Notes: a model not told the origin generated them from the sequence alone. A DNA stretch of 16,501 bases from Persebacter sp051008975 (GCA_051008975.1 JBPCXA010000090.1:1-16501), one strand, 5' to 3'. Positions 7,399-15,208 are shown, counted from the stretch's first letter. Made by a program: numbers and translations.

Positions 7399-7407
7399 TG
7401 TTATAAT
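7399..7407 (+). promoter_or_regulatory. Extended -10 promoter of the NYN-domain gene
   Basis: TGT followed by TATAAT (7402-7407) is an extended -10 element with no recognisable -35, which such promoters do not need. It lies about 48 bases before the GTG start at 7456. GGCGGC at 7387-7392 and GCCGCC at 7408-7413 bracket the box and could form a stem. Confidence 0.6.
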
Positions 7408-7455
7408 GCCGCCGCGGGTTTATTTTTATCGTTCATTCCAGAAAGGAAAACAACA

Positions 7456-8094
7456 GTGAAGAAAAGAACATATATCAGCATTGACGGCGGCTATTTGACG
7501 TATCTGATGCGGGACACCGGCTATTTCATCAGCGCCGACAACATTGAACGCGCCGCGCTGGCGTGCGTGGGGCAGGACGAGGAATTGTGGCGGATATTGT
7601 TTTATCACTGCCGCGAGTTCGAGGGCAAGACGCCGCTGCCGGTTTCCGGCGAACTCGTGGAATGGAAACCGAAATCGCATTCCGTCGTGGACGATCTGGC
7701 GCGCAAGAATTTTTTCGCGGCGCGTCTCGGGATGCTGTCGTTTCGCGGTTGGCAAAAAAAGAGCGGCGCCCGGGGCGAAAAGCTTTCCGACGACGATTTC
7801 CGCCCCGTCTTTGAACAAAAAGGCGTGGATATGCGCATCGGGCTGGATATGGCGATGATCGCCGAAAGACAGATGGTGGACCGCCTGATTTTAATTTCCG
7901 CCGACACCGACCTGATACCGGCGCTCAAGCTCTGCCGTCAGCGCGGCATTCAGGTGATTGTCGTGGAATTTCCGGACAAGCAGATTTCCTATAAACTGCT
8001 GGAACATTCCGATCTGTGCCGCCAGGTGAAATGGCCGGAAGATATGGCGTTGTTTGAGCCGCGCGGCGGATTTCACGCCCATTCCCATTCCTGA
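7456..8094 (+). CDS. NYN-domain (LabA/DUF88-like) putative ribonuclease
   Basis: The start is GTG 7456 with AGGA at 7444-7447 eight bases upstream; this gives 212 residues beginning M-K-K-R-T-Y-I-S-I-D-G-G. The fold signature of the NYN/PIN-like family is clear: Asp10 on the first strand (I-S-I-D-G-G-Y), G-V-D-M-R-I-G-L-D with Asp125 and Asp131, and I-S-A-D-T-D-L-I-P-A-L with Asp150 and Asp152, followed by G-I-Q-V-I-V-V. These acidic residues form the metal-binding pocket in related nucleases. The expected role is cytoplasmic RNA cleavage or processing, with no specific target known. The C-terminus ends in a small His-rich tail (H-A-H-S-H-S). The gene stands alone, 30 bases before rlmE. Confidence 0.82.
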   Translation: MKKRTYISIDGGYLTYLMRDTGYFISADNIERAALACVGQDEELWRILFYHCREFEGKTPLPVSGELVEWKPKSHSVVDDLARKNFFAARLGMLSFRGWQKKSGARGEKLSDDDFRPVFEQKGVDMRIGLDMAMIAERQMVDRLILISADTDLIPALKLCRQRGIQVIVVEFPDKQISYKLLEHSDLCRQVKWPEDMALFEPRGGFHAHSHS

Positions 8095-8124
8095 TTCGCC
8101 GCCGCCGCCGTCCGCCGTATTTTG

Positions 8125-8748
8125 ATGTCCCGCCGCCGCATCGCCAAGTCCGCGCAGTGGCGGCGCGCGCGGGAGAACGATCCGCAGGTGCGCGCCGCCC
8201 GCGCCGGGGGATTCCGTTCGCGGGCGGCGTTCAAATTGATGGAAATGGACGACGCGCTGCGGTTGTTTTTCCCCGGCGCGCGGGTGGCGGATTTGGGCGG
8301 CGCGCCCGGCGGCTGGTCGCAGGTGGCGGCGATGCGGTGTCGCGGCGGCGCGGTCGTGGCGGCGGATATTTCGCCGATGAGTCCGCCGGCGGGCGTTTCG
8401 TTCGTCCGCGGCGATTTTTTGTCGGCGGCAACCGCGCGGGCGGTGACGGACGCCCTGGGCGGACCGGCGGATGTCGTGCTGTCGGACATGTCGCCGAATA
8501 TCAGCGGCATCGTGGCGTCGGATCAGGCGCGGGCGGCGGAGTTGGCGCGGGCGGCGGCGGCGTTCGCGCGGGAGAATTTGTCGCCCGGCGGCAAGCTTTT
8601 GGTGAAGGGATTTCAGGGGCGGGAGTTTGACGAAGTGCGGCGGGATTTCGCGCGGGATTTCGCGGAGACGCGGATTTTTCGTCCGCGGGCGACGCGGCGG
8701 GCGAGTCGCGAGGCGTATATTTTTGCGTCCGGCGCGAAAAAAGGGTAA
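8125..8748 (+). CDS. rlmE: 23S rRNA 2'-O-methyltransferase RlmE (FtsJ/RrmJ)
   Basis: I chose ATG 8125 over the adjoining TTG 8122; there is no clear Shine-Dalgarno sequence. The 207-residue protein matches the family length (209 in E. coli). The start S-A-Q-W-R-R-A-R-E-N-D-P and R-S-R-A-A-F-K-L are typical. The catalytic set is Lys37, Asp121 (S-D-M-S-P-N), Lys161 (V-K-G-F-Q-G) and Glu196 (S-R-E-A-Y), matching K38-D124-K164-E199 of E. coli. The cofactor motif is D-L-G-G-A-P-G-G-W-S at 56-65, with Asp81 in the second strand. It methylates the 2'-OH of U2552 (E. coli numbering) in the peptidyl-transferase A-loop during late assembly of the large subunit. The rlmE-ftsH order is conserved in many proteobacteria. 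Confidence 0.95.
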   Translation: MSRRRIAKSAQWRRARENDPQVRAARAGGFRSRAAFKLMEMDDALRLFFPGARVADLGGAPGGWSQVAAMRCRGGAVVAADISPMSPPAGVSFVRGDFLSAATARAVTDALGGPADVVLSDMSPNISGIVASDQARAAELARAAAAFARENLSPGGKLLVKGFQGREFDEVRRDFARDFAETRIFRPRATRRASREAYIFASGAKKG

Positions 8749-8751
8749 AAT
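8723..8751 (+). promoter_or_regulatory. Promoter before ftsH, inside the end of rlmE
   Basis: TTGCGT at 8723-8728 and TAAAAT at 8746-8751 are separated by 17 bases, and the -10 overlaps the rlmE stop codon. Transcription would start at about 8758, the first ATG of ftsH. This could give ftsH its own leaderless transcript in addition to read-through from rlmE. Confidence 0.5.
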
Positions 8752-8757
8752 AGGGGA

Positions 8758-10665
8758 ATGAATTCCGCGATGAAAAACGTGCTGATATGGGCGCTGCTGT
8801 TCTTCGGCGCGGTGTATTTGTTCGGGCAGTTCCGCGCCGGCGGCGCCGACAACAGCATTCCCTACACGGAGTTTATGCGGCGCGCCGAGGAGGGGCTGTT
8901 TGTGCGCGTCCATGTGGACGGCGCGCGTTTGGAGGGGCGCACCGAGGCGAACGAAATTGTCGTGGCGTACGCGCCGCCCGATTTGTTTATGGTGTCCGAC
9001 CTTCGCAAGGCGGGGGTGGAAGTGGAGGCGGAGGCGGAGAACGAGCGTTCTTTGCTTACGACGTTGTTTATTTCGTGGTTTCCGATGCTGCTGCTGATCG
9101 GCGTGTGGATATTTTTTATGCAAAAAATGCAGGGCGGCGGGCGCGGCGGCGCGTTTTCGTTCGGCAAAAGCCGCGCGCGGACGCTGGGACAAAAGGACAA
9201 TACCGTCACTTTTGAGGATGTCGCCGGCTGCGAGGAGGCGAAGGAGGAAGTCACCGAATTGGTGGAGTTTTTGAGTCGTCCGGCGCGGTTTAAGAAACTG
9301 GGCGCGAAAATTCCGCGCGGCGTGCTGATGGCGGGCAATCCCGGGACCGGCAAAACCCTGCTGGCGCGGGCTATCGCCGGCGAGGCGAAAGTGCCGTTTT
9401 TCTCCATTTCCGGCTCCGATTTCGTGGAAATGTTCGTCGGCGTCGGCGCGTCGCGGGTGCGCGACATGTTCGAACAGGCGAAAAAACACGCGCCGTGCAT
9501 CGTTTTTATTGACGAAATAGACGCGGTCGGGCGGCAGCGCGGCACCGGGCTGGGCGGCGGCAACGACGAGCGCGAGCAGACGCTGAATCAACTTTTGGTG
9601 GAAATGGACGGTTTTGAAGAGAACACCGGCGTCATCGTCATCGCGGCGACGAATCGCCCGGATGTTTTGGACCCGGCGCTTTTGCGTCCGGGGCGTTTTG
9701 ACCGGCAAGTTGTGGTGCCGCTGCCGGACATTCGCGGCCGCGAGGAGATCATAAAAGTCCACATGCGCAAAGTTTCGGCGGGGCGCGGCGTGGACGCGAA
9801 AATTATCGCGCGCGGCACGCCGGGCTTCGCCGGGGCCGACCTGGCGAATTTGGTCAACGAGGCGGCGTTGTATGCGGGGCGCAGCAAGCGCAAATCGGTG
9901 GAGATGAGCGACTTTGAATTCGCCAAGGAAAAAATCATCATGGGGGCGGAGCGCAAATCCATCGTCATGCCGGAGCGGGAGCGCAAAAACACCGCCTATC
10001 ACGAATCCGGACACGCGATTGTGGCGCGGTTGCTGCCCGACACCGACCCGGTGCATAAGGTGACGATTATCCCGCGCGGGCGCGCGCTGGGGGTGACGAT
10101 GCAGCTGCCCTCCGAAGACCGCTACAACATGACCGAGCGCCAGATTTTAAGCACGATTTGCGTGCTGCTGGCGGGGCGCATCGCCGAGGAGTTGTTTATG
10201 GAGCAGATGACGACCGGCGCCTCCAACGACTTCGAACGCGCGACGACGATGGCGCGGCGGATGGTGACGCAGTGGGGAATGAGCAAAAAAATGGGGACGA
10301 TGGTCTACGGCGAGGAGGAGGGCGAGGTGTTTTTGGGGCGCTCGGTCACCACCCACAAGCAGGTTTCCGAATCCACGATGCAAAAGGTGGACGTGGAAAT
10401 CCGCGCGATCATAGACGCGCAATACACGCGCGCGCGCGGGCTTTTGGAGAAAAACCGCGACAAGGTGGAACTGATGACGAAGTCGCTCTTGGAGTTGGAG
10501 ACGCTGGACGAAAAGCAAATTGACGCGATTATGAACGGACGCCCGCCGGAGCCGCCGGACGAACCGCCGCCCGCCTCGTCCGATTCCGCCGAGGACGAGG
10601 AATCCGAAGACGAGCAAAAGGACGACAAAAAACTCCCCGGCAAGGAGGAGGCGGAGGCGGCATAA
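8758..10665 (+). CDS. ftsH: ATP-dependent zinc metalloprotease FtsH
   Basis: This 635-residue inner-membrane AAA protease (E. coli 644) has an N-terminal helix at about 6-24, a periplasmic domain, a second helix at about 102-120 and a cytoplasmic AAA module. The Walker A motif is G-N-P-G-T-G-K-T at 193-200, Walker B I-V-F-I-D-E-I-D at 248-255, and the second region of homology includes R-P-G-R-F-D-R. Zinc is held by H-E-S-G-H at 415-419. FtsH hexamers extract and degrade membrane and short-lived regulatory proteins. The C-terminal 40 residues are Pro- and acid-rich, common and variable in FtsH. Two starts are possible. ATG 8758 lies 6 bases after a -10 box. ATG 8770 gives M-K-N-V-L-I-W, closer to other FtsH starts, with GGGGA 12 bases upstream. 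The usual downstream folP-glmM genes are absent and repeats begin right after the stop. Confidence 0.96.
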   Translation: MNSAMKNVLIWALLFFGAVYLFGQFRAGGADNSIPYTEFMRRAEEGLFVRVHVDGARLEGRTEANEIVVAYAPPDLFMVSDLRKAGVEVEAEAENERSLLTTLFISWFPMLLLIGVWIFFMQKMQGGGRGGAFSFGKSRARTLGQKDNTVTFEDVAGCEEAKEEVTELVEFLSRPARFKKLGAKIPRGVLMAGNPGTGKTLLARAIAGEAKVPFFSISGSDFVEMFVGVGASRVRDMFEQAKKHAPCIVFIDEIDAVGRQRGTGLGGGNDEREQTLNQLLVEMDGFEENTGVIVIAATNRPDVLDPALLRPGRFDRQVVVPLPDIRGREEIIKVHMRKVSAGRGVDAKIIARGTPGFAGADLANLVNEAALYAGRSKRKSVEMSDFEFAKEKIIMGAERKSIVMPERERKNTAYHESGHAIVARLLPDTDPVHKVTIIPRGRALGVTMQLPSEDRYNMTERQILSTICVLLAGRIAEELFMEQMTTGASNDFERATTMARRMVTQWGMSKKMGTMVYGEEEGEVFLGRSVTTHKQVSESTMQKVDVEIRAIIDAQYTRARGLLEKNRDKVELMTKSLLELETLDEKQIDAIMNGRPPEPPDEPPPASSDSAEDEESEDEQKDDKKLPGKEEAEAA

Positions 10666-10699
10666 TCGCCGAAAATTCCCGCCACCTTTGTCCAATTCT

Positions 10700-10823
10700 C
10701 CCCCCGTTCCATTCCTGCGAAGGCAGGAATCTCTGCGCCGGAGGCGCAAATTGTAAAAGTGTACAATTACCCGCCGCTTCGCGGCGGCGGAGATTCCTGC
10801 TTTCGCAGGAATGGAACGGGGGG
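10700..10823 (+). repeat. Palindromic repeat A, copy 1
   Basis: The ends are inverted repeats of about 30 bases: six C, GTTCC, then ATTCCTGCGAAGGCAGGAAT and CTC on the left, with the mirror image on the right ending in six G. Each end is itself a hairpin. The core holds three further hairpins: TGCGCC/GGCGCA, AATTGTA/TACAATT and CGCCGC/GCGGCG. The whole element can also fold as one long stem. The end hairpin resembles the ATTCC-N-GGAAT palindromes of the neisserial dRS3 type. Confidence 0.9.
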
Positions 10824-10866
10824 AGAGGCGGGAATCGCGGGAATGGCGAATTCGCCTTCGGCGAAA

Positions 10867-10979
10867 GAGATTCCGGCTTTCGCCGGAATGGCGGTTTTTT
10901 ATATTTTCGGATACCGCCAAATTCTGTATTGTCCGCAAAGACAAAAAGAACCCGCCATTCCGGCGAAAGCCGGAATCTC
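10867..10979 (+). repeat. Repeat B, copy 1 (MITE-like)
   Basis: Terminal inverted repeats of about 28 bases (GAGATTCCGGCTTTCGCCGG, AATGGCGG and the mirror image) enclose an AT-richer core of about 57 bases that reads TATATTTTCGGATACCGCC and later GTCCGCAAAGACAAAAAG. The size, long terminal repeats and lack of coding capacity suggest a miniature transposable element. I see no clear target-site duplication. Confidence 0.85.
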
Positions 10980-11044
10980 CGCGCCAAAGGCGCGAAATTC
11001 CCCGCGGCCTCTTTTTTCATTCCCGCAAAATCAAAGGGAAAAGA

Positions 11045-11165
11045 CCGTCCCATTCCTGCGAAGGCAGGAATCTCCTCGCCGAAGGCGCAAACTGTCACCG
11101 AAGGCGGTACAATTTCCCGCCGCTTCGCGGCGGCGGAGATTCCTGCCTTCGCAGGAATGGGACGG
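11045..11165 (+). repeat. Palindromic repeat A, copy 2
   Basis: CCGTCCC plus the ATTCCTGCGAAGGCAGGAAT hairpin and CTC at the left are mirrored at the right by GAG and the same hairpin, ending GGGACGG. The core has the same orientation as copy 1 (ending in the CGCCGCTTCGCGGCG hairpin). It includes an extra ACCGAAGGCGGT hairpin in place of the AATTGTA/TACAATT stem of copy 1. Confidence 0.9.
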
Positions 11166-11222
11166 AGGGGCGAAAAAAATCGAAAAAAAAGTTGAAAACG
11201 CGGATTTTTTTGCCCCGTTCTC

Positions 11223-11257
11223 TGATAAAATCCAATTTTTACTGCACTCAAAAGGAG
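11223..11257 (+). promoter_or_regulatory. Promoter and ribosome-binding site of phase-variable gene 1
   Basis: TGA-TAAAAT (TAAAAT at 11226-11231) is an extended -10 element, and AAAGGAG at 11251-11257 sits 9 bases before ATG 11267. Upstream lie A-tracts and T-tracts (about 11170-11211) that could act as an UP element. The block from about 11170 to the start codon is nearly identical, by eye, to the one before the second gene at 16025-16127. Confidence 0.7.
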
Positions 11258-11266
11258 CGTTCCACG

Positions 11267-12452
11267 ATGAAAATCACTGCCCCCCCCCCCCCCTCGTGAC
11301 TCGTTAATTTTACGGGTTTTTTGCGCTTTCGCCGTGCTGTTCGCGGCGGCGTTTTCCGTATCGGCGCACGCGCAACAGGCGGATGCGCAGGCGGACGTGT
11401 ATCAGCGGGCGTCGGAGACATTTACCTCTCTTATTGATTTTGATTTGGGCGAAACCGTCGCCCAGATTGCCGCCGGAATTGTCGCCGATTCCAATGCCGG
11501 GCAACTCCCTAATGCTCTTCAACGGTTTGATTCCGTAGACGCGACAAGCGGCCGGTCGGCCAGTACAATCTTGGATTCCGACGGACTGCCGAGATTTGGC
11601 AACCCCCTTGAATCAATAACGGCGGGCGATTTGTTGAGAGTTGGTTTCCCGGGATCCGGCGTGAGAGGCCCCTTTGTGGTGTATGGCACTGCGCCCGCCA
11701 ATTTTGCGTTGGCGGAAGCGACCGGCGAGACGAAGACCGCCGCCGATTTGGATACTGCGGCGGGGGAGTTTTTTCTCACAAATGGCGGGACGACGACGAC
11801 CATCGCAACTTCCGAAACACGGGGTTATGTCCCTCCGCCGCCTCCGTCCGAAAACGGAGACGGTGATGACGGCGACAATTCCGCCCCCGGCGGCGACAGC
11901 AACGCCCGGGATTTGGCGGTTATCGGCTTGGGTGTGGGCGTCGTCGGATTTATGGCGGCGTACCTTTCGGGCGGCGATTTTTCGCTGTTCAACTTCGCCC
12001 CCGATTTCGGCTATTCGTTGACCGAAAGCGGCTACTCCGTGAACACCGGCGGGCGGCTGAATTTCCGTAAAGACCGCTGGCACTTATACTACGCCGCCGG
12101 ACAAGAAAACGCGAACGGCGAATTCGGCGATTTCCGCTACGAATCGGGCGGCGAATATGCGGCGGATTTGTGGACTGCGGCGTTCTCCGAAACCGTACAG
12201 GGCGAAACGGCGGACTACAATTTCGCGTTGTCTGCGGATTACAAAGGCGGAATTTGGAAAATATCGCCGACGTACCGTTTGCATTCCAAATTCGCCGAGG
12301 AGGAATTTGATACGCAAAATTCGCTGAATTTGCGCGGCGAGTTGCTGTGGAATCGCTGGACGATTTCGCCGTCCGCCGGTTTCAATTGGCGGCGTCCGGA
12401 GGAGTTCGGCGACAACGCCCGATTCAATTTGTCGGCGGTGCGGCGGTTTTAG
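11267..12452 (+). CDS. Phase-variable exported surface protein, copy 1 (out of frame at C14 as written)
   Basis: The start ATG 11267 has a strong ribosome-binding site, but in this sequence it reads M-K-I-T-A-P-P-P-P-S and stops at 11297-11299. With 13 or 16 C in the tract at 11280-11293 the frame joins the long body and gives 394 residues (13 C). The signal peptide is then M-K-I-T-A-P-P-P-P-R-D-S-L-I-L-R plus a hydrophobic core ending A-H-A before Q-Q. The order after that is: an exported domain (about 40-185), a Pro stretch and Asp/Gly/Ser linker (about 188-212), a hydrophobic segment (about 216-234), then about 155 residues of alternating aromatic strands ending in A-V-R-R-F. A terminal Phe is the usual outer-membrane barrel signal. 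I do not recognise the family. By analogy with other poly-C contingency genes it is probably a cell-surface protein switched on and off by strand slippage. Whether it is truly OFF depends on the tract length being correct. Confidence 0.75.
11280..11293 (+). repeat. Poly-C tract (14 C), contingency-locus type
   Basis: Fourteen C follow G11279, directly after the codons for M-K-I-T. The tract lies in the n-region of the signal peptide, where changes in Pro number are harmless but changes in frame are not. Lengths of 13 or 16 give an open gene; 14 and 15 do not. Confidence 0.9.
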
Positions 12453-12458
12453 AGGGGG

Positions 12459-12475
12459 TTCCTGCTACGCAGGAA
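12459..12475 (+). repeat. Short hairpin after gene 1
   Basis: TTCCTGC and GCAGGAA form a perfect 7-bp stem around TAC, starting 6 bases after the stop codon. It looks like a fragment of the repeat A end hairpin. There is no T run, so it is not a typical terminator. Confidence 0.6.
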
Positions 12476-12476
12476 A

Positions 12477-12587
12477 GAGATTCCGGCTTTCGCCGGAATG
12501 GCGGTACTTTTTGTCTTTGCGGACAATGCCGAATTCGGTGGTACCCGAAAATATAAAATACACCATTCCGGCGAAAGCCGGAATCTC
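12477..12587 (-). repeat. Repeat B, copy 2 (core inverted)
   Basis: It has the same terminal inverted repeats as copy 1, but the core reads as the reverse complement (CTTTTTGTCTTTGCGGAC near the left end and CCGAAAATATAAAAT near the right end). It is followed by the spacer TTTGTTCACTTGTATTTTT leading into repeat A copy 3. The same spacer, in the same direction, follows copy 3 of repeat B. Confidence 0.85.
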
Positions 12588-12618
12588 TTTGTTCACTTGT
12601 ATTTTTCGCATTAACCAC

Positions 12619-12734
12619 CCGTCCCATTCCTGCGAAGGCAGGAATCTCCGCCGCCGCAAAGCGGCGGGTAATTGTACCTCTTTACAATTTGCGCCTTCGG
12701 CGCGGAGATCCCTGCCTTCGCAGGAATGGGACGG
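12619..12734 (-). repeat. Palindromic repeat A, copy 3 (core inverted)
   Basis: The ends are the usual CCGTCCC plus hairpin and its mirror image (one base differs, GATCCCTGCC). The core is reversed relative to copies 1, 2 and 4: the CGCCGC/GCGGCG hairpin comes first and GCGCCTTCGGCGC last. Confidence 0.9.
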
Positions 12735-12764
12735 GGAGGGGAATCGGAATTTCTTTGGGAAAAA

Positions 12765-15174
12765 CTAACCGCGCATTTTCGCGCCTTCGGGGTCGTAGGG
12801 CGGGCGAAGACGAACGCGGGCGGGACGGAGATCGCCCAAAATTTCCACGGCGCATTCCGCGCCCTCCTTTGCATATTCAGAATTAATGTACGCCATCGCC
12901 AAACTTTCGCCGATGCAGTGCCCGTAGCCGCCGGAAGTGACGAAACCGACATATTCGCCGCCGGCGGACACCGGCTCGTCGCCGGCGGCGTCCGCGTTCG
13001 CTGCGTCCACCGACAGCAAAACCCGCCGCCGCGCGGGCGGCGATTTTCTTTTTACCGCCCCCCCCCCCGATAAAGTTTCCACCGTCAAAATTGATAAAAA
13101 CGTCCAATCCGGATTCGGCGGGCGTAAAATCCTCGCGGAAGTCCGCCGTCCACGCGCCGAATCCCTTTTCCAAACGCAGCGACATCAGGGCGCGCGCGCC
13201 GAACGGACGCAGTCCGAAGCCGTCCCCGGCGGCGCGAACCGCGTCGTGCAGCGCAAGCAAATATTCGGGCGCGCAATATATTTCGTATCCCAGTTCGCCG
13301 GTGAACGACACCCGCGCGACGAGGGACGGAACGCCGCCGACTTCCATTTCGCGGACGTCCATAAAACGAAACGCCGCCGCCGAAACATCGTCGCGGACGA
13401 GACGCGAAAACAAATCGCGCGCGCGCGGTCCGGCGATCGCGATCCCGTGCAGTTCCGGCGTACGGTTTGTAATTTGTACGCCGTCCGGACGGTGCGCCGA
13501 AAAATGGCGGAAATGCGCAAGTTGCGCCGCGCCGGAACCGAACAAAATAAATTTTTCGTCGCCAATTTTGGCGACCGACAAATCGCCGATAAGACGCCCG
13601 TTCGCCGACAGCATCGGCGCGAGACGCATCCGTCCGATTTCCGGCATCCGCCGCGCGAGAATATAGTTTAGAAACTCCTCCGCGCCTTCGCCGCGAATTT
13701 CGTGCTTGGCGAAGTTCGCAATTTCAATCCAGCCGACCGCGTCGCGCACCGCGCGCGCCTCTTCGGCGACATGCGGAAAGGATTCCGGACGCAAAAAAGT
13801 CGGCGCGTCAATCTTTCCTTCCGGCGAAAACCACAGCGCATGTTCTAAACCGAAACTGGAACCGAACACCGCGCCCGCCCGCCGCAGCCGGTCGTATAAC
13901 GCCGTCGTCCGCCACGGACGCATCGCCGGAAGTTCCTCGTTCGGATAGGACACTTGAAACCGCCGCCCGAAATTTTCCACCACTTTCGCGGTCGTATATT
14001 CGCGCGTCGCAAATTCGCCGAAACGCGCGACATCCATCGCGAACACGTCCATTCCCGGCTCGCCTTCGAGCAGCCAGTCGGCGAATACTTTTCCGATTCC
14101 CGCGCCCTGGCAAAAACCCGCCATCACGCCGCACGCCGCCCAAAAATTACGAACGCCCGGCACTGGCCCGACCAGCGCGTTGCCGTCCGGCGCGAAAGTG
14201 AACGGACCGTTGACGACTTTTTTAATTCCCGCCCCGGCGAGTTTGGGAAAATGTCGGAACGCGACTTCCAAACGCGGCGCGATGCGCGACAAATCATCGG
14301 GCAAAAGTTCGTCGGCGAAATCCCACGGCGTATTAATCGGCGCCCACGGCGTACCGTTTTCCTCGTAAGTACCGAGCAGCATTCCGCCGCCCTCCTGCCG
14401 CCCGTAGGCGTTGCCGTCAAAATCCACCATCGACGGCAATTCCCGTCCGAGCGCGCGAATTTCGTCCAGCGGCTCGGTGATTAAATAATGATGCTCCATC
14501 GCCTGCACCGGCAAATGCACGCCCGCCATCCGCCCGACTTCGCGCGCCCACAATCCGGCGGCGTTGACGACAATTTCCGCGCGCACCGTGCCGCGCTCCG
14601 TCTCCACCTCCCATTCGCCGGAGGGCGTTTGCCGCAACGCCGACACTTTCGTATTCCGCAAAATTCGCGCGCCGCGTTTGCGGGCGGCGGCGGCGAACGC
14701 CTGCACGACTCCCGCCGGATCAATATGCCCGTCCAGCGGATCAAACAGCGCGCCCCGAAAATGTTTTTTGTCCATCAGCGGATGCATTTCCGCCGCCTCG
14801 TCCAGGGAAATAAAACGCATCTCCGGATTTTGCGCGCGATTTTTCGCCTGTTCCTGCGCGAGATAATGCATTCGTTCCTTTGTGGACGCGAGATAAATCC
14901 CGCCGGTGCGATGCAGCCCGATTGACCGCCCGGATTCTTTTTCCAACCGCGGATAAAACCGCAGCGTATGCAGCTGCAGCGCGGACAAATTGGCGTTGGA
15001 ATTGATGATGTGAAACTGCCCCGCCGCGTGCCACGACGAACCGCAGGAAAGTTCGCGCCGCTCCAACAGCAGCAAATCGCGCGCGCCTTTTTCGGCGAGA
15101 TGATATAAAATACTGCAGCCGACGACGCCGCCGCCGATGACGACGACGCGCGAATGTTTCGGCAACTTGCTCAT
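12765..15174 (-). CDS. Dimethylglycine/sarcosine dehydrogenase-like flavoprotein, frame broken at G11
   Basis: I chose ATG 15174 (M-S-K-L-P-K) with GGAGGG 8 bases upstream. As written the frame shifts at a G tract (plus-strand C at 13058-13068). With 10 G the reading continues to TAG at 12765-12767 and gives 802 residues, the usual length for this family. The FAD-binding motif G-G-G-V-V-G is at 14-19 with Glu38 at the end of strand 2. S-S-W-H-A-A-G contains His49, at the position that carries covalent FAD in dimethylglycine and sarcosine dehydrogenases. The first half is a DAO-type oxidase domain (to about 370); from about 430 on follow the folate-binding GCV_T domain and the GCV_T C-terminal barrel. 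The enzyme probably demethylates dimethylglycine or sarcosine in the cytoplasm, passing the one-carbon unit to tetrahydrofolate. The tract (residues about 703-706) falls between these last two domains, so the shifted product loses about 95 residues of the C-terminal domain and reads on to 12883. Confidence 0.88.
13058..13068 (-). repeat. Poly-G tract (11 G on the coding strand) in the flavoprotein gene
   Basis: Eleven G follow the codons for F-I. With 11 G the frame reads I-G-G-G-G-G-K-K-K-I and departs from the family. With 10 G it reads I-G-G-G-A-V-K-R-K-S and then continues with the expected G-D-E-P-V and V-T-S-G-G-Y-G-H motifs of the GCV_T C-terminal domain. Confidence 0.9.
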
Positions 15175-15208
15175 GATAATTTCCCTCCCGTCCTTTTTCG
15201 CGTCCGTT

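Larger units (their letters stand above)
10666..11266. other. Repeat-filled intergenic region before the first phase-variable gene
   Basis: There is no gene in these 600 bases. They contain repeat A copy 1 (10700-10823), a short linker with a TTCGCC/GGCGAA hairpin near 10850, repeat B copy 1 (10867-10979), a 65-base linker, repeat A copy 2 (11045-11165) and the promoter/leader of the next gene. Open frames here translate to fragments such as S-G-E-S-R-N-L or I-P-A-K-A-G-I-S, which are palindromic repeats read as protein. Confidence 0.85.

Noticed and set aside
7891..10056. 721-residue open frame on the minus strand
   Set aside because: It lies antisense to rlmE and ftsH; the translation is low-complexity, rich in H, R and A, as expected from GC-rich codon bias on the opposite strand.
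10759..11307. Open frames through the repeat region that run into the surface-gene start
   Set aside because: The translations are repeats read as protein (I-P-A-K-A-G-I-S, S-G-E-S-R-N-L); the true start of the surface gene is ATG 11267 with its own AAAGGAG.
10700..12734. CRISPR array
   Set aside because: The repeats are palindromic, occur in both orientations, are irregularly spaced and lack uniform unique spacers; no cas genes are present.
12883..13057. Arg-rich C-terminus of the flavoprotein as written
   Set aside because: The R/G-rich tail is the product of the frame shift at the G tract; the alternative frame carries the conserved GCV_T C-terminal motifs to 12765.
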